Assembly: GCF_000421145.1 (NCBI RefSeq)
Contig: NZ_ATWH01000010.1
Coordinates: 124,001-188,000 of the forward strand
Direction of reading: 5' to 3'
DNA length: 64,000 bases
Origin: Glaciibacter superstes DSM 21135
GTDB taxonomy: Bacteria; Actinomycetota; Actinomycetes; Actinomycetales; Microbacteriaceae
The notes below the pieces were generated by a model. The model was not told the DNA's origin. It did no database searches and was given only the letters and a program-made list of their open reading frames with translations. The translations under genes and the position numbers were made by a program. Below, in pieces: positions 38,943-47,070 of the stretch. Numbering within the stretch: position 1 is the first letter of the stretch; each line of letters opens with the position of its first letter.

Positions 38943-41116
38943 CGGCGGCTCGCCGTACGCTTGCGGGTTCCGATCTGTTGCATGAGCCTATTCTGCAGGT
39001 CATCGAGCAGTTGGCCAGAATCATTCTGCGAGTGGCGGGTCCAGGTTCCGTCTCCGTCGAGCCACCATGACGAGGTGCGCTCGTCCATTGCGCGGTCGAA
39101 GAGGGTGTCGATCTCGACCAGGTGTTCCGGCGCGACCAGTCTCACCAGCGCTTCCACGCGGCGATCGAGGTTGCGGTGCATCATGTCTGCGCTGCCGATG
39201 AACACCTGCTGGTCTCCGTCGTTCGCGAACGAGAAGATGCGGGAGTGTTCGAGGTAACGACCGAGAATCGACCGCACCCTGATGTTCTCGCTGAGACCAG
39301 GCACCCCTGGCCGCAGGCTGCAGATGCCGCGCACCCAGATGTCGATGGGAACACCGGCCTGGCTGGCGCGATAGAGCGCGTCGATGATGGTCTCGTCGAC
39401 CATCGAGTTGACCTTGATCCGGATGCCGGCCGGTTTGCCGGCCAGGGCGTTGACCGCTTCATCGGAGATGCGCTTGAGCAGACCCTTGCGCAGGTGCAGG
39501 GGAGCCACCAGCAGTCGCTTGAACTTCTTCTCGATGGCATAGCCGGAGAGTTCGTTGAACAGGCGGGTGAGGTCTTTGCCGACCTGGTCATCCGCTGTCA
39601 ACAGGCCGAGGTCTTCGTAGATGCGGCTGGTCTTGGGGTTGTAGTTGCCCGTGCCGATGTGGCTGTAGTGGCGCAGCACGCCCTTCTCGTTACGCACGAC
39701 GAGGGCGAGCTTGCAATGGGTCTTCAGTCCGACCAGTCCGTAGACGACGTGCACGCCGGCTTTCTCCAGCTTTCGCGCCCAGGAGATGTTGGCCTGCTCG
39801 TCGAAGCGCGCCTTGATCTCGACCAGGGCAAGCACCTGCTTGCCCGATTCGGCGGCGTCGATGAGCGCCTCGACGATCGGGCTGTCACCCGAGGTTCGGT
39901 ACAGCGTCTGCTTGATGGCGAGCACGTGCGGGTCGGCAGCCGCCTGCTCGAGGAACGCCTGCACGCTGGTGGTGAACGACTCATACGGATGGTGCAGCAG
40001 GATGTCTGTACGCGAGATGGCCTTGAAGATGTCAGGCGTGGAGTTCGGCTCCGGCGGCAGTAGCTGCACCGCCGTGGTCGGAACGTGCTTCGGGTAGTGC
40101 AGGTCTGGCCGGTCGATGCGGGAGATGTCGAACAGCCCGCCGAGGTCGAGGGGGCTGGGCAGGCGGTACACCTCCTGCTCGGTGACGTCGAGTTCGCGCA
40201 CCAGCAGGTCGAGAGTGACGTCGTCCATGTCCTCGGTGATCTCGAGGCGGATGGGAGGGCCGAATCGGCGGCGGAGCAGCTCTTTCTCGAGAGCCTTGAT
40301 CAGGTTCTCTGTCTCGTCTTCCTCGATCTCGACGTCTTCGTTGCGCGTGACCCGAAACACGTGATGTTCGAGGATCTCCATGCCGGGAAAAAGATCACCG
40401 AGGTGGTTGGCGATCAGGTCTTCGAGAGTGATGAAGCGGATGCTCTCGACACTCTCGCTGCGATCGACGGGAACAACCCGCGGCAGCATCTGCGGAACCT
40501 TCAGGCGAGCGAACTCCTGCTTGCCGGTCTTCGAGTTGCGAACGCGCACTGCCAGGTTCAGCGACAGTCCCGAGATGTAGGGGAACGGATGTGCCGGGTC
40601 GACAGCGAGGGGCATCAACACCGGGAAGATCTGCTTGGCGAAGTAGTCGCGAAGGGACTCACGTTCTTCGGCGTTCAGGGTGTCCCAGTCGACGATGTCG
40701 ATACCGGCGTCGGCGAGGGCTGGCCGTACCAGATCCTGGAATGCCCGCGCGTGGCGTTCCTGCAGCACGTGGGCGGCCTGCGAGATGTCGGAAAGCACCT
40801 CGGCAGGGGCGCGACCGACATTGGTCGGTACGGCCAGGCCGGTGAGGATGCGTCGCTTCAGCCCGGCGACCCTCACCATGAAGAATTCGTCGAGGTTGCT
40901 CGCGAAGATGGCGAGGAAGTTGGCCCGCTCGAGCACCGGCACCGCCGGGTCTTCCGCGAGTTCGAGTACACGCTGGTTGAACGCCAGCCAGCTCAGTTCG
41001 CGGTCGAGGTAGCGCTCGCCGGGGAGCGCGGGGTCGTCAACACCGAACAGTGGGTCGAAGTCGTCATCGAAGTCGCTGCCGAGTTCTATGCCTGCCTGGA
41101 GTGTTTCGCCGTCCAT
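38939..41116 (-). CDS. ppk: Polyphosphate kinase 1
   Basis: PPK1 reversibly transfers the gamma phosphate of ATP onto polyphosphate. At 725 residues it is full length. The N-terminal domain starts near [16 protein letters not shown] and includes [21 protein letters not shown]. The catalytic core carries [12 protein letters not shown] (histidine about 467, equivalent to the autophosphorylated residue), [10 protein letters not shown], and a second histidine in [16 protein letters not shown]-box-like repeat lies upstream and a CAAGAT -10-like hexamer sits six bases ahead of the ATG, so leaderless, phosphate-responsive expression is likely. The Nudix/phosphatase fusion gene follows with overlap. 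Confidence 0.96.
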   Translation of the reverse strand: MDGETLQAGIELGSDFDDDFDPLFGVDDPALPGERYLDRELSWLAFNQRVLELAEDPAVPVLERANFLAIFASNLDEFFMVRVAGLKRRILTGLAVPTNVGRAPAEVLSDISQAAHVLQERHARAFQDLVRPALADAGIDIVDWDTLNAEERESLRDYFAKQIFPVLMPLAVDPAHPFPYISGLSLNLAVRVRNSKTGKQEFARLKVPQMLPRVVPVDRSESVESIRFITLEDLIANHLGDLFPGMEILEHHVFRVTRNEDVEIEEDETENLIKALEKELLRRRFGPPIRLEITEDMDDVTLDLLVRELDVTEQEVYRLPSPLDLGGLFDISRIDRPDLHYPKHVPTTAVQLLPPEPNSTPDIFKAISRTDILLHHPYESFTTSVQAFLEQAAADPHVLAIKQTLYRTSGDSPIVEALIDAAESGKQVLALVEIKARFDEQANISWARKLEKAGVHVVYGLVGLKTHCKLALVVRNEKGVLRHYSHIGTGNYNPKTSRIYEDLGLLTADDQVGKDLTRLFNELSGYAIEKKFKRLLVAPLHLRKGLLKRISDEAVNALAGKPAGIRIKVNSMVDETIIDALYRASQAGVPIDIWVRGICSLRPGVPGLSENIRVRSILGRYLEHSRIFSFANDGDQQVFIGSADMMHRNLDRRVEALVRLVAPEHLVEIDTLFDRAMDERTSSWWLDGDGTWTRHSQNDSGQLLDDLQNRLMQQIGTRKRTASRR

Positions 41117-41122
41117 CCGACC

Positions 41123-41128
41123 ATCTTG
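41123..41128 (-). promoter_or_regulatory. -10-like CAAGAT of ppk
   Basis: On the minus strand CAAGAT is followed by six bases and the ppk ATG at 41116, matching the leaderless geometry of other genes here (first base deviates from TANNNT). Confidence 0.35.
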
Positions 41129-41158
41129 ACACCTGTGTCGCCGCCGTGCGCCGGTTCT

Positions 41159-41178
41159 GGGTTAACGGCGGGTTAATG
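41159..41178 (-). promoter_or_regulatory. Candidate PHO box upstream of ppk
   Basis: GGGTTAA occurs at 41159-41165 and 41170-41176 (plus-strand reading), exactly 11 bases apart. On the minus strand this gives TTAACCC repeats ahead of the ppk promoter. It overlaps the 3' end of mshD. Confidence 0.5.
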
Positions 41179-42099
41179 CGGCGGCCGGCGGTACTGCACA
41201 TCAACGGTGTGGTCGGTGAAGCCCAGCGAGCGGTACAGGTGCACGGCCGAGGCATTGTCGGCTTCGACATAGAGCGTCGCGGTGGTGACGCCACGGTCAC
41301 GCAGGCGGGCAAGGCCGGCGTTCATCAGCACGCGACCAAGGCCGCGCCCTGCGGCATCCGGGTGGATGCCGATCACGTAGATCTCGCCCGCGATTGTGGC
41401 GTCCGGGATGCCTGGCGCGCCCGGCTCGATCTTCAGCCAGTTGTAACCGACCAGACGACCGGATGCATCGCGCGCGAGCAGAAAATCGCCGGCGTCGAAC
41501 CACGGCTCGGCCTGCCGGTCGCCCAGGTCGCCTGCGGTGATCGACCCCTGTTCAGGGTGGTGGGCGAAGACGAGCGCGTTCAGTGCCACCCATTCGGCGT
41601 CGTCCGCGCCCGGGCGGAAGGTGCTGATGCTGAAGGAGTCGGCACCTGCCCCTGGCCGCGCGGCGATATCGCCGACGGGCGGTATCGGGCCGAGGCGCAG
41701 CTGCAGGAGGGTGCGCACCGCCTCGAAGCCGAACCGGCTGGCAAGGGCGCGGGCTCCTGGGTGGTCGCCGTGCGACCAGGCGGTGAGCTCGGAGTGTCCG
41801 GTGTGCTCGGCCGCGAGCAGCCCGACCAGGGCCTCGCCGGCATAACCCTGCCTCCGAGAGCGGGGCTCGATCACCAGGTCGAGTTCGCCGCCCCCCAGGA
41901 TCGCTGCGCCGACAACCCCGCCGTCCACCTCGATCAGCACGGCGCTTCGGCGGCCGGCATTCAGGTCGAGTATCGCCTGTTCGTTGAAGGGCTGGTAACC
42001 GTCGTGAGCATGTGACGTGCCGCGAACGACCTGGAACCTGGTCGCCGCGCCGGCATCCGTTCGGTCAGCTTTCGAGAGGGTGAGCGACACGTTCGCCAT
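41173..42099 (-). CDS. mshD: Mycothiol synthase
   Basis: MshD acetylates Cys-GlcN-Ins with acetyl-CoA, the last step of mycothiol synthesis. The 308-residue protein has two GNAT domains. The first has [18 protein letters not shown], and the second, catalytic one [21 protein letters not shown] near residue 240, with the R/Q-x-x-G-x-G acetyl-CoA loop and [10 protein letters not shown]. The ATG at 42099 overlaps the 3' end of the glnR-like gene. The glnR-mshD adjacency is the same as in mycobacteria, which supports both assignments and the actinobacterial origin. Confidence 0.94.
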   Translation of the reverse strand: MANVSLTLSKADRTDAGAATRFQVVRGTSHAHDGYQPFNEQAILDLNAGRRSAVLIEVDGGVVGAAILGGGELDLVIEPRSRRQGYAGEALVGLLAAEHTGHSELTAWSHGDHPGARALASRFGFEAVRTLLQLRLGPIPPVGDIAARPGAGADSFSISTFRPGADDAEWVALNALVFAHHPEQGSITAGDLGDRQAEPWFDAGDFLLARDASGRLVGYNWLKIEPGAPGIPDATIAGEIYVIGIHPDAAGRGLGRVLMNAGLARLRDRGVTTATLYVEADNASAVHLYRSLGFTDHTVDVQYRRPPH

Positions 42100-42757
42100 C
42101 CTCCTCGAACATATTGAACCGGTAGCCCACGTTGCGCACCGTGCCGATGAGTGACTCCTGGTCGCCAAGCTTTGCCCTCAGGCGTCGCACGTGAACGTCG
42201 ACGGTGCGGGTGCCTCCGAAGTAGTCGTAGCCCCAGACCTCGCTGAGCAGCTGTTCGCGGGTGAAGACGCGCGACGGGTGTGCAGCGAGGAAGCGGAGGA
42301 GTTCGAACTCCTTGTAGGTCAGGTCGAGCGGTGTGCCGTGCACCTTCGCCGAATAGTTGCCCTCGTCGATGACGACGCCCGCCGCGCGAATCGTCGGTGA
42401 CGGTTCATCGCGCGGCAGCCGGCCGACGGCGAGACGGATGCGTGCGTCGACTTCGGCCGGGCCCGCGGTCTCGAGGATGACGTCGTCGACACCCCAGTCC
42501 GCACTGACCGCGGCGAGCCCGCCCTCGGTGATCACTAGGAGCAGTGGAACCGAGATGCCGGTGGTGCGCAGAATTTGGCAGAGGGATCTGGACGCCGCGA
42601 GGTTGGCGCGCGCGTCGACCAGGATCAGGTCGGAGTCGGGCGCTGCGATGAGCTGCTCCGGTTGGGCGGGAATGAACCGCGCGCTGTGCGAAAGCAGCGT
42701 CAGGGCGGGGAGAACGTCATTGTCGACTGCCGAGGTAAGGATCAACAACTGCGCCAC
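42065..42757 (-). CDS. glnR: GlnR-type response regulator
   Basis: This OmpR-family regulator resembles GlnR, the global nitrogen regulator of actinobacteria. The receiver domain is degenerate: it keeps the aspartate in [12 protein letters not shown] but lacks the usual acidic cluster at the N-terminus, as in GlnR, which dimerises without phosphorylation. The C-terminal winged helix is conserved ([44 protein letters not shown]). GGAGG touches the ATG at 42763 and is six bases ahead of a GTG at 42757, so the GTG is the likelier start. No sensor kinase is adjacent, as expected for GlnR. It overlaps mshD. Confidence 0.9.
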   Translation of the reverse strand: MAQLLILTSAVDNDVLPALTLLSHSARFIPAQPEQLIAAPDSDLILVDARANLAASRSLCQILRTTGISVPLLLVITEGGLAAVSADWGVDDVILETAGPAEVDARIRLAVGRLPRDEPSPTIRAAGVVIDEGNYSAKVHGTPLDLTYKEFELLRFLAAHPSRVFTREQLLSEVWGYDYFGGTRTVDVHVRRLRAKLGDQESLIGTVRNVGYRFNMFEEDGERVAHPLES

Positions 42758-42830
42758 GCGCATCCTCCAAATATCGTGCCGCTTATCTTAGCCTGAGCCG
42801 TGAATGCCATTGTCAGGGCACAATGGGGGA

Positions 42831-43094
42831 GTGACCTGGGAGTGGAGAAGCATCGCCGTCGTGTGGGTGCTCGCCGTCGCCTGCGCCGTGATCATCGGAT
42901 TGCTCTCCGCTCGCGGCCAGGAGATCGCCTGGATCGGGCTCACCCTCGCGGCCTGCACCATCGCAACCCTCGGCATCCAGATCGGCACCGGCCGCAAAGA
43001 AGGCTATGTGAGCCGGATGACCACCAGCATCGTCGGGACCGTCATTGTGCTGGCGATCGCCACCGGGGTCTTCGCCCTGATCGGGCTGATGTGA
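42831..43094 (+). CDS. Small membrane protein, three predicted helices
   Basis: This 87-residue protein begins at GTG 42831 and is almost entirely three hydrophobic segments (about residues 6-26, 32-51 and 63-85) joined by short charged loops. The arrangement is that of a small integral membrane protein; no family is recognised with confidence. A CACAAT hexamer lies six bases ahead of the GTG, consistent with leaderless transcription. Its stop codon is inside a 14-bp tandem repeat. It is divergent from glnR and may share an operon with the 37-residue membrane protein downstream, though the next gene has its own promoter. Confidence 0.7.
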   Translation: MTWEWRSIAVVWVLAVACAVIIGLLSARGQEIAWIGLTLAACTIATLGIQIGTGRKEGYVSRMTTSIVGTVIVLAIATGVFALIGLM

Positions 43095-43129
43095 GCTGGC
43101 CGATGTGATCTGGCCAATGTGATCTGGCC
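43088..43129 (+). repeat. 14-bp tandem repeat, three units
   Basis: GATGTGAGCTGGCC, GATGTGATCTGGCC and AATGTGATCTGGCC follow without gaps. The first unit includes the stop codon of the small membrane protein gene. Confidence 0.75.
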
Positions 43130-43190
43130 GACCTCTGCAGACGTGCCCGCGTGGGCGAACTGCCGCGACCTGCCCCGACGGCTCGGGCGA

Positions 43191-43196
43191 TAGAAT
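43191..43196 (+). promoter_or_regulatory. -10 box TAGAAT of leaderless 37-residue protein gene
   Basis: TAGAAT is followed by seven bases and the ATG at 43204; no ribosome-binding site is present. Confidence 0.55.
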
Positions 43197-43203
43197 GGTA
43201 GCC

Positions 43204-43317
43204 ATGTCGCCGCTTGCTCTCGAACTCTTCTTTCTCGGTCTGCTCGCCCTGGCGAGCCTGTCGATCGCGTGGGTGTCTGTTGTGGTCCTGTACAAGCTGT
43301 TCAGGGGGCAGCGGTAG
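43204..43317 (+). CDS. 37-residue single-span membrane protein
   Basis: A short frame from ATG 43204 to TAG 43315-43317 encodes MSPLALELFFLGLLALASLS and onward, one long hydrophobic helix (about residues 4-31) ending in a basic tail (YKLFRGQR). This positive-inside pattern suggests an N-out, C-in single-span peptide. It has a well-formed leaderless promoter and is only six bases ahead of the nitrobindin-like gene, so it probably leads that operon. It is too short for routine gene finding; coding is supported by the promoter geometry, hydrophobic composition and operon position. Confidence 0.6.
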   Translation: MSPLALELFFLGLLALASLSIAWVSVVVLYKLFRGQR

Positions 43318-43323
43318 TCACCC

Positions 43324-43953
43324 ATGATCGACCTGCCGGTTGGCCTCCCGTCTGAACTCGTTCCACTCTCCTGGTTGATCGGGGTTTGGGAAGGCACCGG
43401 CGTGCTCGACTACACCGTCGGCGATGAATCGGTCTCCCGCCAATTCGGGCAGCGGCTGAGCTTCAGCCACGACGGGCTCCCGCACCTGGCCTACAGTGCG
43501 TACACCTGGCTGGAACCGGCAGCCGCGAGCGCCACAGATGCAGACACAGCAGGCGAACGGATGCCGCTGGTCACCGAAACCGGCTACTGGCGGCTCAGTC
43601 GCAAGCAGGGCGACGGCGACCCTGGCCCCGGCATGCTGCCTGGCATCGGAGATCATCCGTTCACCAGTGCAGAAGCCGTGGAGACCTTGCGCAACGGTGA
43701 CGGTGGTTTCGACATCGAGGTGTCGCTGGTGCATCCGAGTGGAGTGGCCGAGCTGTATCTCGGGCAGGTGAAGGGTCCGCGCATCGACCTGGCAACGGAT
43801 GCCGTCATGCGCACCGAGGGCGCGAAGCCGTATACGGCGGCCACCAGGCTCTACGGACTCGTCGACAACCATCTGCTGTGGGCGTGGGACATCGCCGCCC
43901 TCGGCCAGGACCTGCGCACCCATGCGTCGGGCCGACTCGCGAAAGTTGAATAG
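43324..43953 (+). CDS. Nitrobindin-like beta-barrel protein (FABP/DUF1794 family)
   Basis: This protein (209 residues) has the nitrobindin heme beta-barrel fold. The family motif G-x-W-x-G-x-G appears as IGVWEGTG at about 19-26, and a C-terminal histidine in DLRTHASGRL is the expected heme ligand. Characterised nitrobindins bind ferric heme and react with NO or peroxynitrite; whether this one does is unproven. An insertion around residues 68-80 (SATDADTAGE) lengthens one loop. It starts six bases after the small membrane protein and ends four bases before the YgfZ-like gene, so the three genes look like an operon. Confidence 0.88.
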   Translation: MIDLPVGLPSELVPLSWLIGVWEGTGVLDYTVGDESVSRQFGQRLSFSHDGLPHLAYSAYTWLEPAAASATDADTAGERMPLVTETGYWRLSRKQGDGDPGPGMLPGIGDHPFTSAEAVETLRNGDGGFDIEVSLVHPSGVAELYLGQVKGPRIDLATDAVMRTEGAKPYTAATRLYGLVDNHLLWAWDIAALGQDLRTHASGRLAKVE

Positions 43954-43957
43954 GAAT

Positions 43958-45199
43958 ATGACTGACGAAGCAACGCCTGGCACGCCAACGACTGGCACTG
44001 GCGCTCCAGGAGAGGCGGTCTTCTTCGAGCGTTCACCGCTGCTCGGCGTCGATCAGGCGGTCGAGGCGGAAGGAGCTGACGCCGGCGTGGCTGCTCATTA
44101 CGGCAATCCCATGATGGAGCAGCGACGATTGCTGGCAGGCGTTGCCATCGTCGACCTCTCTCACCACGGTGTGCTCGGTGTTTCAGGACCAGACAGGCTC
44201 AGCTGGCTGAACTCGCTCGCCAGCCAGGCGCTCCTGGGCCTGGAGCCGGGTGAGTCGACCGAGATGCTGTTGCTCGACCAGGCGGGGCACCTCGAATACG
44301 CCATGCGCGTGATCGACGACGGCACAGAGACGTGGCTGCTCGTGGAGTCCGCGGAACTGCCCGGCCTGCACGCGTGGCTCGACAAGATGCGCTTCATGCT
44401 GCGGGTGCAGGTCGTTGACCACACCGCGAGTTATGCGACCGTCGGCTCGTTCGTTCCCGAGACGCCGGCCGGGCACGAGACGCAGTCGGTGCCTGGCCTG
44501 GAGCCCGCCGCGCCGAATGGTGTGCCGCTGGTCTGGCGTGACCCGTGGTCGGGCGTCACCCGCGGCGGGTTCCAGTATGCGGAGACCACTGAACACCCAG
44601 GCGCGTCGTGGAACTGGAGCGAGACGCTCGTGGCCCGTTCCGCTCTTGAGTCGCTCGGGGCATCCGTTGTCGCCGGAACGGTCGGCGCAGCCGGTCTGCT
44701 CGCCTACGAAGCCCTCCGCATCGCCGCCTGGCGACCACGGGCAGCGGCCGAGGTCGATGCGAAGAGCATTCCACACGAGCTCGACTGGTTGCGCACGGCC
44801 GTGCATCTCGACAAGGGCTGCTACCGCGGGCAGGAGACAGTGGCGAAGGTGCACAACCTCGGGCACCCACCGCGCCGGCTGGTGCTCCTGCATCTCGACG
44901 GCTCCGAATCGGTGTTGCCGGTGCACGGCGACGAGGTGCAGGGCGACCGCGTGCTGCCGGGCGCGGAGCCGGAGCGCCGCACCGTCGGCACCATCACCTC
45001 GAGCGGCATCCACCACGAGCTCGGGCCGATCGCGCTCGCCGTGATCAAACGCACGATACCGGCCGACGTCACGCTGCACGTGCGGTCACAGGGGATCGAC
45101 ATCCCGGCGAGCCAGGAAGTGATCGTTCCGCAGTCCGCTGGAGCGGTCGCCGACATCCCCCGCCTGCCCCGCCTCGGCGTGCGCATTCCGCGCGGCTGA
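43958..45199 (+). CDS. YgfZ/GcvT-like folate-binding protein
   Basis: This 413-residue protein belongs to the YgfZ branch of the GcvT family, which uses a folate in the repair or assembly of iron-sulfur clusters. The hallmark motif K-G-C-Y-x-G-Q-E is intact as [13 protein letters not shown] near residue 290. Earlier family elements are [23 protein letters not shown] and LDQAGHLEY. The ATG at 43958 follows the nitrobindin-like stop at once. The C-terminal part ([23 protein letters not shown]) fits the GcvT C-terminal barrel. It probably shares a transcript with the two upstream genes. Confidence 0.9.
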   Translation: MTDEATPGTPTTGTGAPGEAVFFERSPLLGVDQAVEAEGADAGVAAHYGNPMMEQRRLLAGVAIVDLSHHGVLGVSGPDRLSWLNSLASQALLGLEPGESTEMLLLDQAGHLEYAMRVIDDGTETWLLVESAELPGLHAWLDKMRFMLRVQVVDHTASYATVGSFVPETPAGHETQSVPGLEPAAPNGVPLVWRDPWSGVTRGGFQYAETTEHPGASWNWSETLVARSALESLGASVVAGTVGAAGLLAYEALRIAAWRPRAAAEVDAKSIPHELDWLRTAVHLDKGCYRGQETVAKVHNLGHPPRRLVLLHLDGSESVLPVHGDEVQGDRVLPGAEPERRTVGTITSSGIHHELGPIALAVIKRTIPADVTLHVRSQGIDIPASQEVIVPQSAGAVADIPRLPRLGVRIPRG

Positions 45200-45247
45200 C
45201 GCCAGGCGCCAGGCTACGCGAAACCCGAATCGCAGGGTCGGATTCGC

Positions 45248-45253
45248 TAGAGT
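45248..45253 (+). promoter_or_regulatory. -10 box TAGAGT of leaderless gpmA
   Basis: TAGAGT is followed by seven bases and the ATG at 45261. Confidence 0.5.
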
Positions 45254-45260
45254 GGGAGCC

Positions 45261-46013
45261 ATGCCTGCGCCATACACACTGATACTTCTCCGCCACGGAA
45301 ACAGCCTCTGGAACCAGCAGAACCTCTTCACCGGATGGGTGGATGTGCGACTGAGCGATCAGGGCGTCACCGAGGCAAAGCGGGCGGGAGATCTTCTTCT
45401 CGAAGCGAACCTGCTGCCGGACATCGTGCACACGTCGGTGCTGACCCGCGCCATCCAGACGGCGGACCTCGCCCTCGAGCAGGCCGACCGCCTGTGGATC
45501 GACGTGAAGCGCTCCTGGCGCCTCAACGAACGCCACTACGGTGCGCTGCAGGGGCTCGACAAGGCGGAGACGCTCGAGAAGTACGGCCCTGAGCAGTTCC
45601 GGTTGTGGCGACGTTCATTCGACGTGCCGCCTCCCGTACTCGACGCCGACGCCAAGTGGTCACAGGTCGGTGATCCGCGCTACGCCGACCTGGGCGATGC
45701 GGTTCCGCGCACCGAGTGCCTGAAAGACGTGATCGAACGGATGCTGCCCTACTGGGAGACCGATATCACCGACGACCTGAAGGCGGGCAAGACCGTGCTC
45801 GTCACCGCCCACGGCAACTCGCTGCGGGCGCTGGTCAAGCACCTCGACGGCATCTCGGACGACGCCATCGCCGAGCTCAACATTCCGACCGGTATTCCGC
45901 TCGTCTACACGCTGGGCGATGATTTCATGCCGCTGGAGCCAGGCAAGTACCTCGACCCTGAGGCCGCGGCCGCCGGTGCTGCCGCCGTCGCGGCCCAGGG
46001 CGCCAAGAAGTAG
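45261..46013 (+). CDS. gpmA: 2,3-bisphosphoglycerate-dependent phosphoglycerate mutase
   Basis: GpmA interconverts 3- and 2-phosphoglycerate in glycolysis. The phosphohistidine H12 is in [10 protein letters not shown], with [15 protein letters not shown] following. [14 protein letters not shown] near residue 88 and [16 protein letters not shown] near residue 183 (second active-site histidine) complete the signature. The ATG at 45261 has no ribosome-binding site and follows a -10 box, so the message is probably leaderless. The Ala-rich C-terminus ends just before a repeat array. In several actinobacteria gpm precedes phoU or the senX3-regX3 pair, as here. Confidence 0.96.
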   Translation: MPAPYTLILLRHGNSLWNQQNLFTGWVDVRLSDQGVTEAKRAGDLLLEANLLPDIVHTSVLTRAIQTADLALEQADRLWIDVKRSWRLNERHYGALQGLDKAETLEKYGPEQFRLWRRSFDVPPPVLDADAKWSQVGDPRYADLGDAVPRTECLKDVIERMLPYWETDITDDLKAGKTVLVTAHGNSLRALVKHLDGISDDAIAELNIPTGIPLVYTLGDDFMPLEPGKYLDPEAAAAGAAAVAAQGAKK

Positions 46014-46111
46014 CCGGCCAGTCGGTCGCTCGCTTCGGCGCCGCTCGCTTCGACGCCGCACGCGTCAGCACCGCCCGCTTCAGCACCGCGCGCGTCGAGA
46101 ATCACCGTTTG

Positions 46112-46166
46112 CGCCGAGAATCGCCGGTGCATCGGCGATTCTCGGCGTCACGGGCGATTCTCGGCG
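46112..46166. repeat. Cluster of 14-mer GGCGATTCTCGGCG with hairpin
   Basis: The 14-mer occurs inverted at 46112-46125, then direct at 46134-46147 and 46153-46166. The first two form a perfect 14-bp stem with an 8-base loop between the converging gpmA and phoU genes, so it can act as a two-way terminator. A degenerate copy lies at 46093-46103. Confidence 0.75.
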
Positions 46167-46167
46167 C

Positions 46168-46240
46168 GATGCGGCTAAGAAGCCATGCGGCCGAGAAGTG
46201 ATGCGGCCAAGAAGCCATGCGGCCGAGAAGTGATGCGGCT
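46168..46240. repeat. 16/32-bp tandem repeat at the phoU end
   Basis: Two 32-base units (46168-46199 and 46200-46231) and a partial third follow each other; each unit is two related 16-base halves of the form GATGCGGCYRAGAAG. The array runs up to the phoU stop codon. Confidence 0.8.
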
Positions 46241-46896
46241 TACGAACTGAGGCCGGGGTGCCAGTCGCCGGTGCCGAGGTACTGCACCTTCTTGGCGATC
46301 GACACCGCGTGGTCGGCAAAGCGCTCGTGGTAGCGGCTGGCCAGGGTGGCGTCGACGGTATCTGACGCCTGTCCCTTCCACGTCTCACCGAGAACAGCGT
46401 CGAAGACGCTGAGGTGCAGCGCGTCGATCTTGTCATCTTCGTTGCGGATGGTGTCGGCAAGCTTCATGTCTTCCGACGTCAGCAGCTCCGTCAGCATCTT
46501 GGCGATCTCGACGTCGAGCCGGCCCATCTCCCGGAAGGTCGGGCGCAGGCTCTTCGGGATCACCTTGTCGGGGAACCGGTACCTGGCCAACTGTGCGATG
46601 TGGGTCGACATGTCGCCCATCCGCTCCAGGGAGGCGCTGATGCGCAGTGCGCTGACCACGATGCGCAGGTCGCGCGCCACCGGCTGCTGACGAGCGAGGA
46701 TGGTGATGGCCAATTCGTCGAGTTCGACAGTGAGCGCGTCGATTTTCGGGTCATCCGCGATGACTTCCTCGGCGAGACTCACGTCGGACTCATTGAATGC
46801 GCTGGTCGCCTTCTCGATCGATACGGCAACCATGCCGGCGATCTCGACGAGGCGCTCCTGCACCTCGGCGAGTTCTTGTTGAAATACTTCACGCAT
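46240..46896 (-). CDS. phoU: Phosphate signalling protein PhoU
   Basis: PhoU (218 residues) is an all-helical cytoplasmic protein that links the Pst transporter to the phosphate sensor kinase and represses the Pho response when phosphate is plentiful. Two repeated three-helix bundles are seen; the metal-binding E/D-x-x-x-D motifs appear as EEVIADDPKIDAL near residue 43 and TIRNEDDKIDAL near residue 150. AGGAAGGA supports the ATG at 46896. It is divergent from senX3, and the PHO-box-like repeats between them could serve both. Confidence 0.95.
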   Translation of the reverse strand: MREVFQQELAEVQERLVEIAGMVAVSIEKATSAFNESDVSLAEEVIADDPKIDALTVELDELAITILARQQPVARDLRIVVSALRISASLERMGDMSTHIAQLARYRFPDKVIPKSLRPTFREMGRLDVEIAKMLTELLTSEDMKLADTIRNEDDKIDALHLSVFDAVLGETWKGQASDTVDATLASRYHERFADHAVSIAKKVQYLGTGDWHPGLSS

Positions 46897-46970
46897 GTCG
46901 GTCCTTCCTGTCCGCTGGCGATCGCGGGCACGCGAGACCCTCCTGGCCCCCGATCATCATGGTCAGGGAA

Positions 46971-47014
46971 GGTTAACGGCAGGTGCCGCGGTCTTGAACA
47001 CTAACTGAAGTCGA
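46971..47014. promoter_or_regulatory. Candidate PHO box between phoU and senX3
   Basis: Four successive 11-base units resemble each other: GGTTAACGGCA, GGTGCCGCGGT, CTTGAACACTA and ACTGAAGTCGA. The first and third match GGT(T/G)AAC-type half-sites. The run lies between the divergent phoU and senX3 genes, upstream of the senX3 -10 box. Confidence 0.45.
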
Positions 47015-47058
47015 CGGCCTGGGGGTAGTCCGGGGCGGTGGCCGCGTGCAAGAGTCAG

Positions 47059-47064
47059 TAATCT
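47059..47064 (+). promoter_or_regulatory. -10 box TAATCT of leaderless senX3
   Basis: TAATCT is followed by six bases and the ATG at 47071, with no clear ribosome-binding site. Confidence 0.5.
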
Positions 47065-47070
47065 GGGTGA

